Shown here one piece after another: positions 1 through 4,970 of a stretch of DNA of 6,022 nt (within the stretch, counting starts at the first letter, position 1; every line of letters begins with the position of its first letter). The stretch is from NCBI GenBank assembly GCA_964469165.1, contig CAYXXZ010000137.1:1-6022 (forward strand). Direction: 5' to 3'. Made by a program: the position numbers and the translations under genes. The notes beneath the pieces are model-generated. The model was not told where the DNA came from and ran no database searches. It saw only the letters and a program-made list of their open reading frames with translations. This DNA comes from CAYXXZ01 sp964469165 (lineage in GTDB: Bacteria; Pseudomonadota; Gammaproteobacteria; Pseudomonadales; Porticoccaceae).

Positions 1-35
1 AGCCGCAGCTGACCAACCTTATCCGGAGACAACAG

Positions 36-1238
36 ATGGCAGGCAACTGGAACGACATTGCACAGGAATTTCGCCGCGCTGCGGCGATCAATCGTATCGG
101 TCGCAACGTGGCCTGGGAAAGACTGACCGATCCCAGACCCACCACGCTCGACGAGGTACCGCCTTCACCGCAGGCGCTGACCGTGGAATATCTCACAGCG
201 GTGCTGTGTGGGGATCACCCTGGCGCTCGCGTCACTGCGGTGGCGCTGGGCGAGGAAAGCGCCGGGTCCGGCAACCGCTGCGCCCTGCGGCTCGGTTACA
301 ACGCGGCAGGGCAGGCGGCTGGCCTGCCCACGCACCTGTTCCACAAGTGCGAGAAGGATTTCTACGTGCGCCTGCACCTGCGCCGCCTCGACATCGACCG
401 CAACGAACCCATGTTCTACAGCCGCATTCAGCCCGAGCTGGATATCGAAACGCCCAGAGCGTACCACGCGGCCTTCGACGAGCGCTCCTGTCGCCTGTCG
501 CTGCTGATGGACGACGTGGTCCACAGCCAGGGCGCCACCTTCTTCGAAGTGAACACACCCATTGCGCGCAGTGATATCGAGGGCATGCTGGCGATTCTCG
601 CGGACCTGCACGCCAGCTACTGGGGCAGCGCGCGGCTGGACAGCGAGTTCAGCTGGCTGATGGACCCGCTCACCTATGCCGGAAAGCTCATCGAGGGCAT
701 GGAACTGGAGCAGCTCACCGTCAACGGTCTGGCGCGGGCGGCGGAGGTGCTGCCGGCGAGCCTGGTGGGCCGCAAGGATGACATCTGGAACGCGTTTCTC
801 AAGGCCGTGGCCATCAGCGCACGCAAACCCCACACCTATCTGGTGGGTGACCCGCACCTGCGCAACTTCTACAGGACCGCCGATGACCGAATCGGGCTGG
901 CGGACTGGCAGGTGACCATGAAAGGTGCCTGGAGCCACGACTACGTTTACACCCTGGTGACGTCGCTGCCCATCGCTGAGCGCCGCTTGTGGGAGAAAGA
1001 GCTGCTGGCCTTTTATCTGGCGCGTCTTACCGAGCGCGGCGCGCCCGCGCCGACCTTTGACGACGCCTGGGAGCTCTACCGTCGCCAGACCCTGTACACC
1101 CTGGTGGGCTGGCTGGTGACCATCGGCTTTGGTGCCTTGCAGCCGAGCATGCAGCCGGATTCGGAATCGCTGGAGATCATCCAGCGCGCGGCGCAGGCGG
1201 TCGAAGATCTGGACAGCCTGCGCTTGTTGCTTGAATGA
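36..1238 (+). CDS. Phosphotransferase of the aminoglycoside/ecdysteroid kinase-like superfamily
   Basis: A 400-residue cytoplasmic protein with no signal peptide or membrane segment. Its C-terminal half carries the small-molecule kinase active-site pattern: LVGDPHLRN at residues 269-277, giving the likely catalytic base D272 and metal ligand N277, then LADWQ at 288-292 with D290 as the second metal ligand. Upstream are a glycine-rich stretch (GEESAGSGN, 72-80), a candidate ATP lysine K104 in FHK, an E-P-M-F-Y segment (125-129) whose glutamate could pair with it, a hinge-like LLMDD (156-160) and the family-like ADLHASYW (189-196). Family members phosphorylate hydroxyl groups of small molecules using ATP; the substrate here is unknown. 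The ATG is supported by GGAG at 25-28, 7 nt upstream. One oddity is valine instead of the usual histidine before the G-D pair. The 62-codon gene follows 10 nt later and is probably co-transcribed. The superfamily is fairly sure, the subfamily less so. Confidence 0.85.
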   Translation: MAGNWNDIAQEFRRAAAINRIGRNVAWERLTDPRPTTLDEVPPSPQALTVEYLTAVLCGDHPGARVTAVALGEESAGSGNRCALRLGYNAAGQAAGLPTHLFHKCEKDFYVRLHLRRLDIDRNEPMFYSRIQPELDIETPRAYHAAFDERSCRLSLLMDDVVHSQGATFFEVNTPIARSDIEGMLAILADLHASYWGSARLDSEFSWLMDPLTYAGKLIEGMELEQLTVNGLARAAEVLPASLVGRKDDIWNAFLKAVAISARKPHTYLVGDPHLRNFYRTADDRIGLADWQVTMKGAWSHDYVYTLVTSLPIAERRLWEKELLAFYLARLTERGAPAPTFDDAWELYRRQTLYTLVGWLVTIGFGALQPSMQPDSESLEIIQRAAQAVEDLDSLRLLLE

Positions 1239-1248
1239 GGGGATGGGA

Positions 1249-1437
1249 ATGAAGAGTCTGAAGAATTTTCGGATAGTGCGACGCGCTCCGGAGTGGCGCT
1301 ACCTGTTGCAGTTCGAGGACAGCGAGGGGCGGGTGGTGGAACTGGCGGTGACCTTTGAGGACCTCGACCGCATGGCGGTCGCCATCGATGAACAGATGCT
1401 GGCCATCGTCGAGGCGGCGGGAGAGCGGGAAGGCTGA
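1249..1437 (+). CDS. Small acidic hypothetical protein, 62 aa
   Basis: I do not recognise this family. The start at 1249 is chosen because GAGGGG (1237-1242) sits 6 nt upstream; an ATG at 1243 lies within the spacing region and would be too close. The product begins MKSLKNFRIVRR and has a basic N-terminus. It then shows alternating strand-like stretches (WRYLLQFED, RVVELAVTFED) and a helical acidic tail (DRMAVAIDEQMLAIVEAAGE), suggesting a compact beta-beta-alpha domain. There are no cysteines and no membrane segment. The ribosome binding site overlaps the TGA of the phosphotransferase (1236-1238), so translation is probably coupled and the two likely form one operon. Reading-frame choice is supported by codon composition like its neighbour's and by the well-placed Shine-Dalgarno. 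The gene ends 31 nt before the convergent selO stop, with no obvious terminator between them. Confidence 0.65.
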   Translation: MKSLKNFRIVRRAPEWRYLLQFEDSEGRVVELAVTFEDLDRMAVAIDEQMLAIVEAAGEREG

Positions 1438-1468
1438 GAGCCGCGCTGCCTTACGAGGCCGACAGGAT

Positions 1469-2929
1469 TCAGGTGCCGCAAAACGTCTGTGTGACCACCT
1501 GATCCGGTGCCGGTGGTGCGGCGTAACGACTGTCTTGTGGATCGTAGTCCCAGGGGTTTGCCAGGCGATCCACCAGGCGATGGAAGGGCGCGAAGTCGTC
1601 ATCCTGTTGTGCTGCCTGAATGGCCTCTTCCACCAGGTGGTTGCGGGGAATATAGGCAGGATTCACCCTGCTCATGTCGATTGCGGCGTTATCCTGGCCC
1701 AGCAATGTCTCCCACTTGGTGAGCATGGCGTTGAACGTTTGCGGCAGTTGGTAATCCACCTTCGCCCCGCTACCGTTGCCTGCCCGATCGGCAAGATGGC
1801 GGAAGCACAGCGTGAAATCCACGGGCTCCACCACCATCTTGTCCATGAACGCCTGGATGAACACCCGCGTCTCGTCGCTGCGCTCACTGAACCCGAATTT
1901 GTGATGCAGGCCCGTGCTGTAGGCTTCGTCGAACAATTCGGGATAGCGATTCAACGACTGTTGGGCCACTGCAATGGCCTTGTCTTCGTCGCGGTCGATC
2001 AGGGGCAGAAGACTCTGCGCGAACCAACTCAGATTCCACTGGGCGATCACCGGCTGATTCTTGTAGGCGTAGCGGCGACCGTGGTCGATGGAGCTGAAGC
2101 AGGCGTCAGGATCGAATGTGTCCATGAAGGCGCACGGGCCGTAATCGATGGTTTCGCCGCACAGCAGCATGTTGTCGGTATTCATGACACCGTGAATGAA
2201 CCCGACGAGCTGCCATTTGGCGATCAGTGCCGCCTGGCGGGCGATCACGCCATCGAGCAGAGCGATATAGGGGCTCTGGGCCGCGGCGGCGTCGGGAAAA
2301 TCGCGAGCGATGACGTGGTCCGCCAGCGCACGTACCGCCTCCGTATCTTCTCGCGAGGCAAAATACTCGAAATGGCCGACGCGAATGTGACTGCGCGCCA
2401 CTCTGGTGAGAACCGCGCCCGGCAGTGCGGCATTGCGAAACACGTATTCGCCGCTGGCGACGGCGGCGAGGCTGCGTGTGGTGGGAATGCCGAGAGCCGC
2501 CATCGCCTCGCTGACGATGTATTCCCGCAACACCGGCCCCAACGGGGAGCGACCATCGCCCATGCGGGAGTAGGGCGTCTGTCCCGCGCCCTTGAGCTGG
2601 ATGTCGAAACGCTGGCCCTGGGGGTTGAGCAATTCGCCGAGAAGAATGGCGCGGCCGTCGCCCAGTTGCGGGTTCCAGCTGCCGAACTGATGTCCGCCGT
2701 ACACGGTGGCGATGGGCTCCGAGCCGGGCAGCAGGCGGTTGCCGGACAGCACCTGTGCGGCATCGCTGGACGCCAGCCAGGTGATGTCGATGCCGAGGGC
2801 TTGCGCCAGCGCCGCGTTGCTGCGGATCATATGTGGCGCCTTTACCGGCGCAGGTGGCTTGCGGCTGTAGAAACGTTCCGGGAGGCGCGTGTAACTGTTG
2901 TCGAACGGGATGGGGGCAACTGCATTCAT
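1469..2929 (-). CDS. selO: Protein adenylyltransferase SelO (YdiU family)
   Basis: A 486-residue SelO pseudokinase-fold enzyme. The family transfers AMP from ATP to Ser/Thr/Tyr hydroxyls of target proteins and is linked to redox stress. All active-site residues I recall for Pseudomonas syringae SelO fall at the same numbers here: K113 (LKGAGQTPYSR), E136, R176, R183, D252 and N253 (GVMNTDNM), and D262 (IDYGP). Other marks are GGHQFG (78-83), QLGDGRA (88-94) and NQPVIAQWNL (291-300). Two cysteines match the regulatory disulfide described for E. coli SelO: C277 and C484, the latter third from the end, where eukaryotic SelO has selenocysteine. The ATG at 2929 is preferred because it gives this numbering; a TTG at 2995 would add 22 unconserved residues. 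No clear Shine-Dalgarno precedes 2929. The gene converges on the unit to its left and seems to be transcribed alone. Confidence 0.97.
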   Translation of the reverse strand: MNAVAPIPFDNSYTRLPERFYSRKPPAPVKAPHMIRSNAALAQALGIDITWLASSDAAQVLSGNRLLPGSEPIATVYGGHQFGSWNPQLGDGRAILLGELLNPQGQRFDIQLKGAGQTPYSRMGDGRSPLGPVLREYIVSEAMAALGIPTTRSLAAVASGEYVFRNAALPGAVLTRVARSHIRVGHFEYFASREDTEAVRALADHVIARDFPDAAAAQSPYIALLDGVIARQAALIAKWQLVGFIHGVMNTDNMLLCGETIDYGPCAFMDTFDPDACFSSIDHGRRYAYKNQPVIAQWNLSWFAQSLLPLIDRDEDKAIAVAQQSLNRYPELFDEAYSTGLHHKFGFSERSDETRVFIQAFMDKMVVEPVDFTLCFRHLADRAGNGSGAKVDYQLPQTFNAMLTKWETLLGQDNAAIDMSRVNPAYIPRNHLVEEAIQAAQQDDDFAPFHRLVDRLANPWDYDPQDSRYAAPPAPDQVVTQTFCGT

Positions 2930-3148
2930 GTTGCTAGTGTGCCGCACTGCGCTGCTTCGGAAAAGGAGAATTTGCTTTTGTGTGCGAATGTGCAACGAGG
3001 TATGGACGCCGAGCTTTGCACAGCCGTTGAGAATTCAGGATAAGCGGGCTGTATGCCATAAGCTTCAAGCGCGAGCGCTGGTGTGACCAAGCAAAGAGAA
3101 GGGCCCTGCCGGATATTTCGTTTTCTTGCGGGGTGTATTGGGATTTCG

Positions 3149-3185
3149 TTTTATAACAAGGATTTATTTTTATAACAAAGAATTA
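3149..3185. repeat. AT-rich tandem direct repeat, two 18-nt units
   Basis: Unit 1 is 3149-3166 and unit 2 is 3168-3185. Both read TTTTATAACAA(G/A)GA(T/A)TTA, with 16 of 18 positions identical and a 19-nt period. It lies about 220 nt upstream of the selO start and 300 nt upstream of higB. Near two helical turns per unit would suit a same-face protein-binding site, but this is inference; local duplication in AT-rich spacer DNA would also explain it. Confidence 0.6.
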
Positions 3186-3325
3186 CGGGCATGGTGGGGC
3201 CGTCTGCCGGAAAATACCGTTTGCACATGGTTGAGGGCAGAAAAATCTTCTGGCAGCGGGTAATTTGGTGCCGGGTGAGAGCTGGTTAACTGTCTTTGTC
3301 ATGTGCTCCCATGCTGAGCGCACAT

Positions 3326-3352
3326 TAAAAAGGCCCACTCCGCCGGAGCCTT
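3326..3352 (-). terminator. Possible intrinsic terminator on the minus strand
   Basis: Read on the minus strand, an imperfect GC-rich hairpin (AGGC ... GCCT outer arms, with an alternative inner CTCC/GGAG stem) is followed by a run of five T. It would stop minus-strand transcripts arriving from the toxin-antitoxin side before they reach selO. No minus-strand gene lies immediately upstream of it, so its role is uncertain. Confidence 0.3.
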
Positions 3353-3365
3353 CTGTGCGGGTTCC

Positions 3366-3393
3366 TTGGACGCCTCTCGGAGAGCTATATATA
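3366..3393 (+). promoter_or_regulatory. Candidate higBA promoter with palindrome in the spacer
   Basis: A -35-like TTGGAC (3366-3371) is separated by 16 nt from a -10-like TATATA (3388-3393), which would start transcription near 3400, about 80 nt before higB. Within the spacer, CTCTC-G-GAGAG (3374-3384) is a perfect palindrome, a reasonable place for the HigA/HigB complex to bind and autorepress. A second weaker inverted pair, CTAT/ATAG, lies at 3401-3416. An alternative -35, TTGACG (3443-3448), lacks a good -10 at normal spacing. Assigned by eye only. Confidence 0.4.
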
Positions 3394-3478
3394 CGACCTG
3401 CTATCCCACAGTATAGGACAGAGCTATGGCAGGACTGAGGGTTTGACGTATGCCGTTTATCGATATGCGATATGCTTC

Positions 3479-3757
3479 ATGATTAGGAGCTTCCGTTGCC
3501 GCGATACGCAAGCCTTGTTCGAGACGGGTAAGTCTCGGCGATGGTCGGCAATCTTGGCTGTGGCCACCCGAAAACTGGCGCAACTGGATGCGGCTGCGAC
3601 ACTGGAATTTTTGCGTAGTCCACCCGGTAACCGACTGGAACAACTCCAGGGCGACCGGGCAGGACAGCATAGTATTCGTATCAATGACCAGTGGTGTGTC
3701 TGCTTTGTATGGCGGGATGAAGGCGTCTTTGATGTTGAAATTGTGGATTACCACTAG
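3479..3757 (+). CDS. higB: HigB toxin, RelE-superfamily mRNA interferase (possibly attenuated)
   Basis: A 92-residue protein, the usual HigB length. HigB toxins bind the ribosome and cut mRNA during translation; HigA neutralises them. Family marks in order are MIRSFR (1-6), FETGKSRR (14-21), RKLAQLDAA (31-39), PPGNRLEQL (48-56), GDRAGQHSIRINDQW (58-72) and the C-terminal DVEIVDYH (85-92), with the catalytic-region D90-Y91-H92 present. The start at ATG 3479 matches family N-termini. No Shine-Dalgarno precedes it; instead the 7-mer GATATGC is repeated in tandem at 3462-3475. Two positions depart from the family pattern: residue 57 is Q where K or R is usual (codon CAG, 3647-3649), and residue 73 is C where R of the QWR motif is usual (TGT, 3695-3697). 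Both lie at sites tied to RNase activity in Proteus HigB, so activity may be reduced. HigA follows after 12 nt. Confidence 0.93.
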   Translation: MIRSFRCRDTQALFETGKSRRWSAILAVATRKLAQLDAAATLEFLRSPPGNRLEQLQGDRAGQHSIRINDQWCVCFVWRDEGVFDVEIVDYH

Positions 3758-3769
3758 GAGGATCTGAGC

Positions 3770-4069
3770 GTGATAAAGAATGGCATGCGCCCGGTGCATC
3801 CGGGAGAAGTGTTGAGGGAAGATTATCTGATCCCGCTGAATATGAGTGCCAATGCACTGGCAAAGGCGCTTCACGTAACGCCAGCGCGAATCAATGACAT
3901 TGTGCGGGAGCGCCGGGGTGTTTCGGCGGATACGGCTTTGCGTCTGGCTCGCTACTTTGGTGGCGATGCGCAAAGCTGGCTTAACATGCAGTCCGCCTAT
4001 GACCTGCGCACGGCTGAGATCGAGGCCGGGAAAGTCATTGTAAGAGAGGTTAATCCGCGGACTGCTTGA
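3770..4069 (+). CDS. higA: HigA antitoxin, XRE-family helix-turn-helix
   Basis: A 99-residue antitoxin that binds HigB and, alone or in complex, represses the operon promoter. The N-terminus MIKNGMRPVHPGEVLREDYL is the family signature. The helix-turn-helix spans about residues 25-60 (SANALAKALHVTPARINDIV, then RRGVSADTALRLARYFG), followed by the conserved W70-L-N-M-Q-S-A-Y-D-L segment and a C-terminal tail. The start is GTG at 3770: a full AGGAGG (3756-3761) lies 8 nt upstream, whereas the in-frame ATG at 3785 would lose the conserved MIKNG. This Shine-Dalgarno overlaps the TAG stop of higB, so ribosomes finishing higB may restart here, and direct initiation should be much stronger than at higB. 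No residue looks abnormal. Three hairpins and a terminator follow the stop codon. Confidence 0.96.
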   Translation: MIKNGMRPVHPGEVLREDYLIPLNMSANALAKALHVTPARINDIVRERRGVSADTALRLARYFGGDAQSWLNMQSAYDLRTAEIEAGKVIVREVNPRTA

Positions 4070-4099
4070 AATCATTTCTTTTGTGAAGAGGTAATACAG

Positions 4100-4171
4100 G
4101 CAGCTTTGTTGAACTTGGGGGCAACAATGATAGCTGCTGAAGGGGATCGGGCTATGACTGAGCAGTCATAG
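4100..4171 (+). other. Two consecutive RNA hairpins in the 3' region of higBA
   Basis: The first is a 12-bp interrupted stem: GCAGCT (4100-4105) pairs with AGCTGC (4132-4137), and TTGTTG (4106-4111) with CAACAA (4122-4127), leaving a 10-nt loop and a 4-nt bulge. The second is a perfect 8-bp stem, CTATGACT (4152-4159) with AGTCATAG (4164-4171), with loop GAGC. Together with the terminator at 4175-4194 they form a compact three-hairpin tail of about 95 nt. It may be the 3' UTR of higBA or a small RNA; no strong promoter is seen just upstream. Confidence 0.5.
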
Positions 4172-4174
4172 ACT

Positions 4175-4194
4175 GAGGACGTTCCTCTTTTTTT
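4175..4194 (+). terminator. Intrinsic terminator of the higBA operon
   Basis: A GAGGA/TCCTC stem (4175-4179 with 4183-4187, loop CGT) is followed directly by seven T (4188-4194). It lies 106 nt after the higA stop on the same strand and is the natural end of that transcript. Confidence 0.75.
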
Positions 4195-4212
4195 GATCCA
4201 TGATGCCACGCT

Positions 4213-4512
4213 TTAGAGCGAACCATTTGACTTCCCCGCCTGGCTGCAATCAGTGCGGGGAGCTTTTTGCCTGCACATAAAAACCACTTCCTTTTTGCCG
4301 GCTTCCGCCAGCGACTTACCCGTTACCGTGGTGGCGCCGGTGCGTTGCGCGCGGCTCAGAGCCTTCAGGGCGCGTGCTTGCCCGACGTGCGACCAGTAGC
4401 GGGAAAGTCGAAAGGATGCCGGTATATCGGCGGCCAGGGCGGAACGGCGGTGACGTTGGGCTTGTCTGCGTAGCGCGGACGGAATAAGGGCGGGGGTATG
4501 ACGTGGAGTCAT
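4213..4512 (-). CDS. Small basic hypothetical protein, 99 aa
   Basis: I do not recognise this protein. The ATG at 4512 has AGGAG 7 nt upstream on the minus strand, one of the better ribosome sites in the window, and a promoter candidate lies at 4590-4619. The first 57 or so residues form an Arg/Ala-rich segment (LRRQAQRHRRSALAADIPAS, then SRYWSHVGQARALKALSRAQR) that looks like amphipathic basic helices. Codons there favour C or G at third positions. The rest (from about residue 58) looks less protein-like and is encoded across a plus-strand terminator hairpin, with AAAAAG read as lysine, so it may be a tail acquired by loss of an earlier stop. No signal peptide is visible and no catalytic motif is evident. 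It is divergent from the second toxin-antitoxin operon. The frame could still be chance; the Shine-Dalgarno is the main support. Confidence 0.45.
   Translation of the reverse strand: MTPRHTPALIPSALRRQAQRHRRSALAADIPASFRLSRYWSHVGQARALKALSRAQRTGATTVTGKSLAEAGKKEVVFMCRQKAPRTDCSQAGKSNGSL
4232..4268 (+). terminator. Second intrinsic terminator on the plus strand
   Basis: CCCCGC (4234-4239) pairs with GCGGGG (4255-4260), extended by a T-A and a T-G pair, and is followed by TTTTT (4264-4268). It is about 40 nt beyond the higBA terminator on the same strand, so it may be a back-up terminator or the remains of the end of a lost gene. It lies inside the 3' part of the minus-strand hypothetical gene. Confidence 0.65.
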
Positions 4513-4563
4513 GGCAAAGCTCCTGTGATACGGTTTTTTTCCGCTTCCCTCCCGCCAAGCCCG

Positions 4564-4583
4564 GCACCTGATTTTGCAGGTGC
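4564..4583 (-). promoter_or_regulatory. Leader hairpin upstream of the minus-strand small gene
   Basis: A perfect 7-bp inverted repeat, GCACCTG (4564-4570) and CAGGTGC (4577-4583), with a 6-nt AT-rich loop and a possible CCC/GGG extension around a bulged G. It would fold in the 5' leader of the gene starting at 4512. No T-run follows on either strand, so it is not a standard terminator; an mRNA structure or a DNA-binding palindrome are both possible. Confidence 0.4.
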
Positions 4584-4589
4584 GGGGGA

Positions 4590-4619
4590 AGCATAGACCT
4601 GTCTGGCGGCAGTGGGCAA
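4590..4619 (-). promoter_or_regulatory. Candidate minus-strand promoter
   Basis: On the minus strand, a -35-like TTGCCC (4614-4619) is 18 nt from a -10-like TATGCT (4590-4595). It would produce a leader of about 70 nt containing the hairpin at 4564-4583 and lead into the ATG at 4512. Moderate match only. Confidence 0.35.
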
Positions 4620-4638
4620 GAGTCTTGATAGCGTCTGC

Positions 4639-4666
4639 TTTACAGGGTGTCTACTGTGGTATACAC
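4639..4666 (+). promoter_or_regulatory. Promoter and palindromic operator of the second toxin-antitoxin operon
   Basis: An extended -10, TGGTATACA (4657-4665), is preceded by a -35-like TTTACA (4639-4644) at a short 15-nt spacing. An inverted repeat, GTGTCTAC (4647-4654) and GTATACAC (4659-4666), matches at 7 of 8 arm positions with a 4-nt centre, and covers the -10. A bound XRE antidote would block RNA polymerase, the normal autorepression of such operons. The toxin ATG at 4674 lies only 9 nt after the -10, so the transcript should be leaderless or nearly so. Confidence 0.6.
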
Positions 4667-4673
4667 TCTTTTC

Positions 4674-4967
4674 ATGTACGAAATTGTCAAAAGTGCCACC
4701 TTCGACCACTGGCTGAATGGCTTGCGCGATGCCCGTGCACGGGTGCGCATTCAAGCGAGAATAGATCGCCTGGCATTGGGCAACGCGGGTGATGTGAAGC
4801 CGGTGGGAGATGGGTTGTCTGAACTGCGAATCGACTACGGCCCAGGCTACCGGGTGTATTACATGCAGCGCGGTGACGTGCTGATTGTTCTTCTGTGCGG
4901 CGGCGACAAAGGCACACAGACTGCGGACATCAAACGGGCGAAAATGATAGCCACTGAATGGAGGTGA
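4674..4967 (+). CDS. RelE/ParE-superfamily addiction module killer protein (HigB-like, Gp49-type)
   Basis: A 97-residue toxin of the 'addiction module killer protein' group, related to phage-derived Gp49/HigB proteins of the RelE fold, which generally act as ribosome-dependent mRNA interferases. Group marks are FDHWLNGLRDARAR (10-23), RIDRLALGNAGD (29-40), the core SELRIDYGPGYRVYY (49-63) and LLCGGDKGTQTADI (73-86), all intact and at normal spacing. The start is ATG 4674, matching the family MYEI-type N-terminus; an upstream TTG at 4647 lies in the operator. There is no Shine-Dalgarno, consistent with the leaderless promoter arrangement. It is only about as similar to HigB at 3479 as two distant RelE-fold proteins would be, so this is an independent module and not a duplicate. 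Its TGA sits within the ribosome site of the antidote gene. Confidence 0.93.
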   Translation: MYEIVKSATFDHWLNGLRDARARVRIQARIDRLALGNAGDVKPVGDGLSELRIDYGPGYRVYYMQRGDVLIVLLCGGDKGTQTADIKRAKMIATEWR

Positions 4968-4970
4968 ACC

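Larger units (their letters stand above)
2930..3365. other. Long AT-richer intergenic region between selO and higBA
   Basis: These 436 bases hold no gene I can support. The selO promoter must lie here on the minus strand, but no good -35/-10 pair stands out. A perfect small inverted repeat, AGCGC-GA-GCGCT, lies at 3068-3079. A near-perfect direct repeat is at 3149-3185 and a possible minus-strand terminator at 3326-3352. An ATG at 3191 opens 32 plus-strand codons (to 3289), without a convincing ribosome binding site or recognisable sequence. Composition is visibly more AT-rich at 3110-3190 than in the flanking genes, as is common at the edge of accessory DNA. No tRNA-like or IS-like inverted ends are visible. 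Confidence 0.5.

Noticed and set aside
165..938. A 257-codon minus-strand frame opposite the phosphotransferase
   Set aside because: Shadow of a biased coding gene; no motif and no convincing ribosome site.
1355..3043. A 562-codon plus-strand frame antisense to selO
   Set aside because: It is longer than selO but contains no recognisable domain, whereas the minus strand encodes every catalytic residue of SelO. GC-rich codon bias commonly leaves such open antisense frames.
3191..3289. A 32-codon plus-strand ORF in the selO-higBA spacer
   Set aside because: Weak start context, no similarity recognised, and it is short enough to occur by chance.
3425..3445. A six-codon ORF (MAGLRV) upstream of higB as a possible leader peptide
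   Set aside because: Too short to distinguish from chance; no attenuator structure follows it.
3401..4075. A 224-codon minus-strand frame spanning higBA
   Set aside because: Opposes two clearly recognised genes and has no domain signature.
3290..4200. Integron cassette with attC site around higBA
   Set aside because: Toxin-antitoxin genes often sit in cassettes, but I found no paired RYYYAAC/GTTRRRY ends or long imperfect palindrome at the boundaries.
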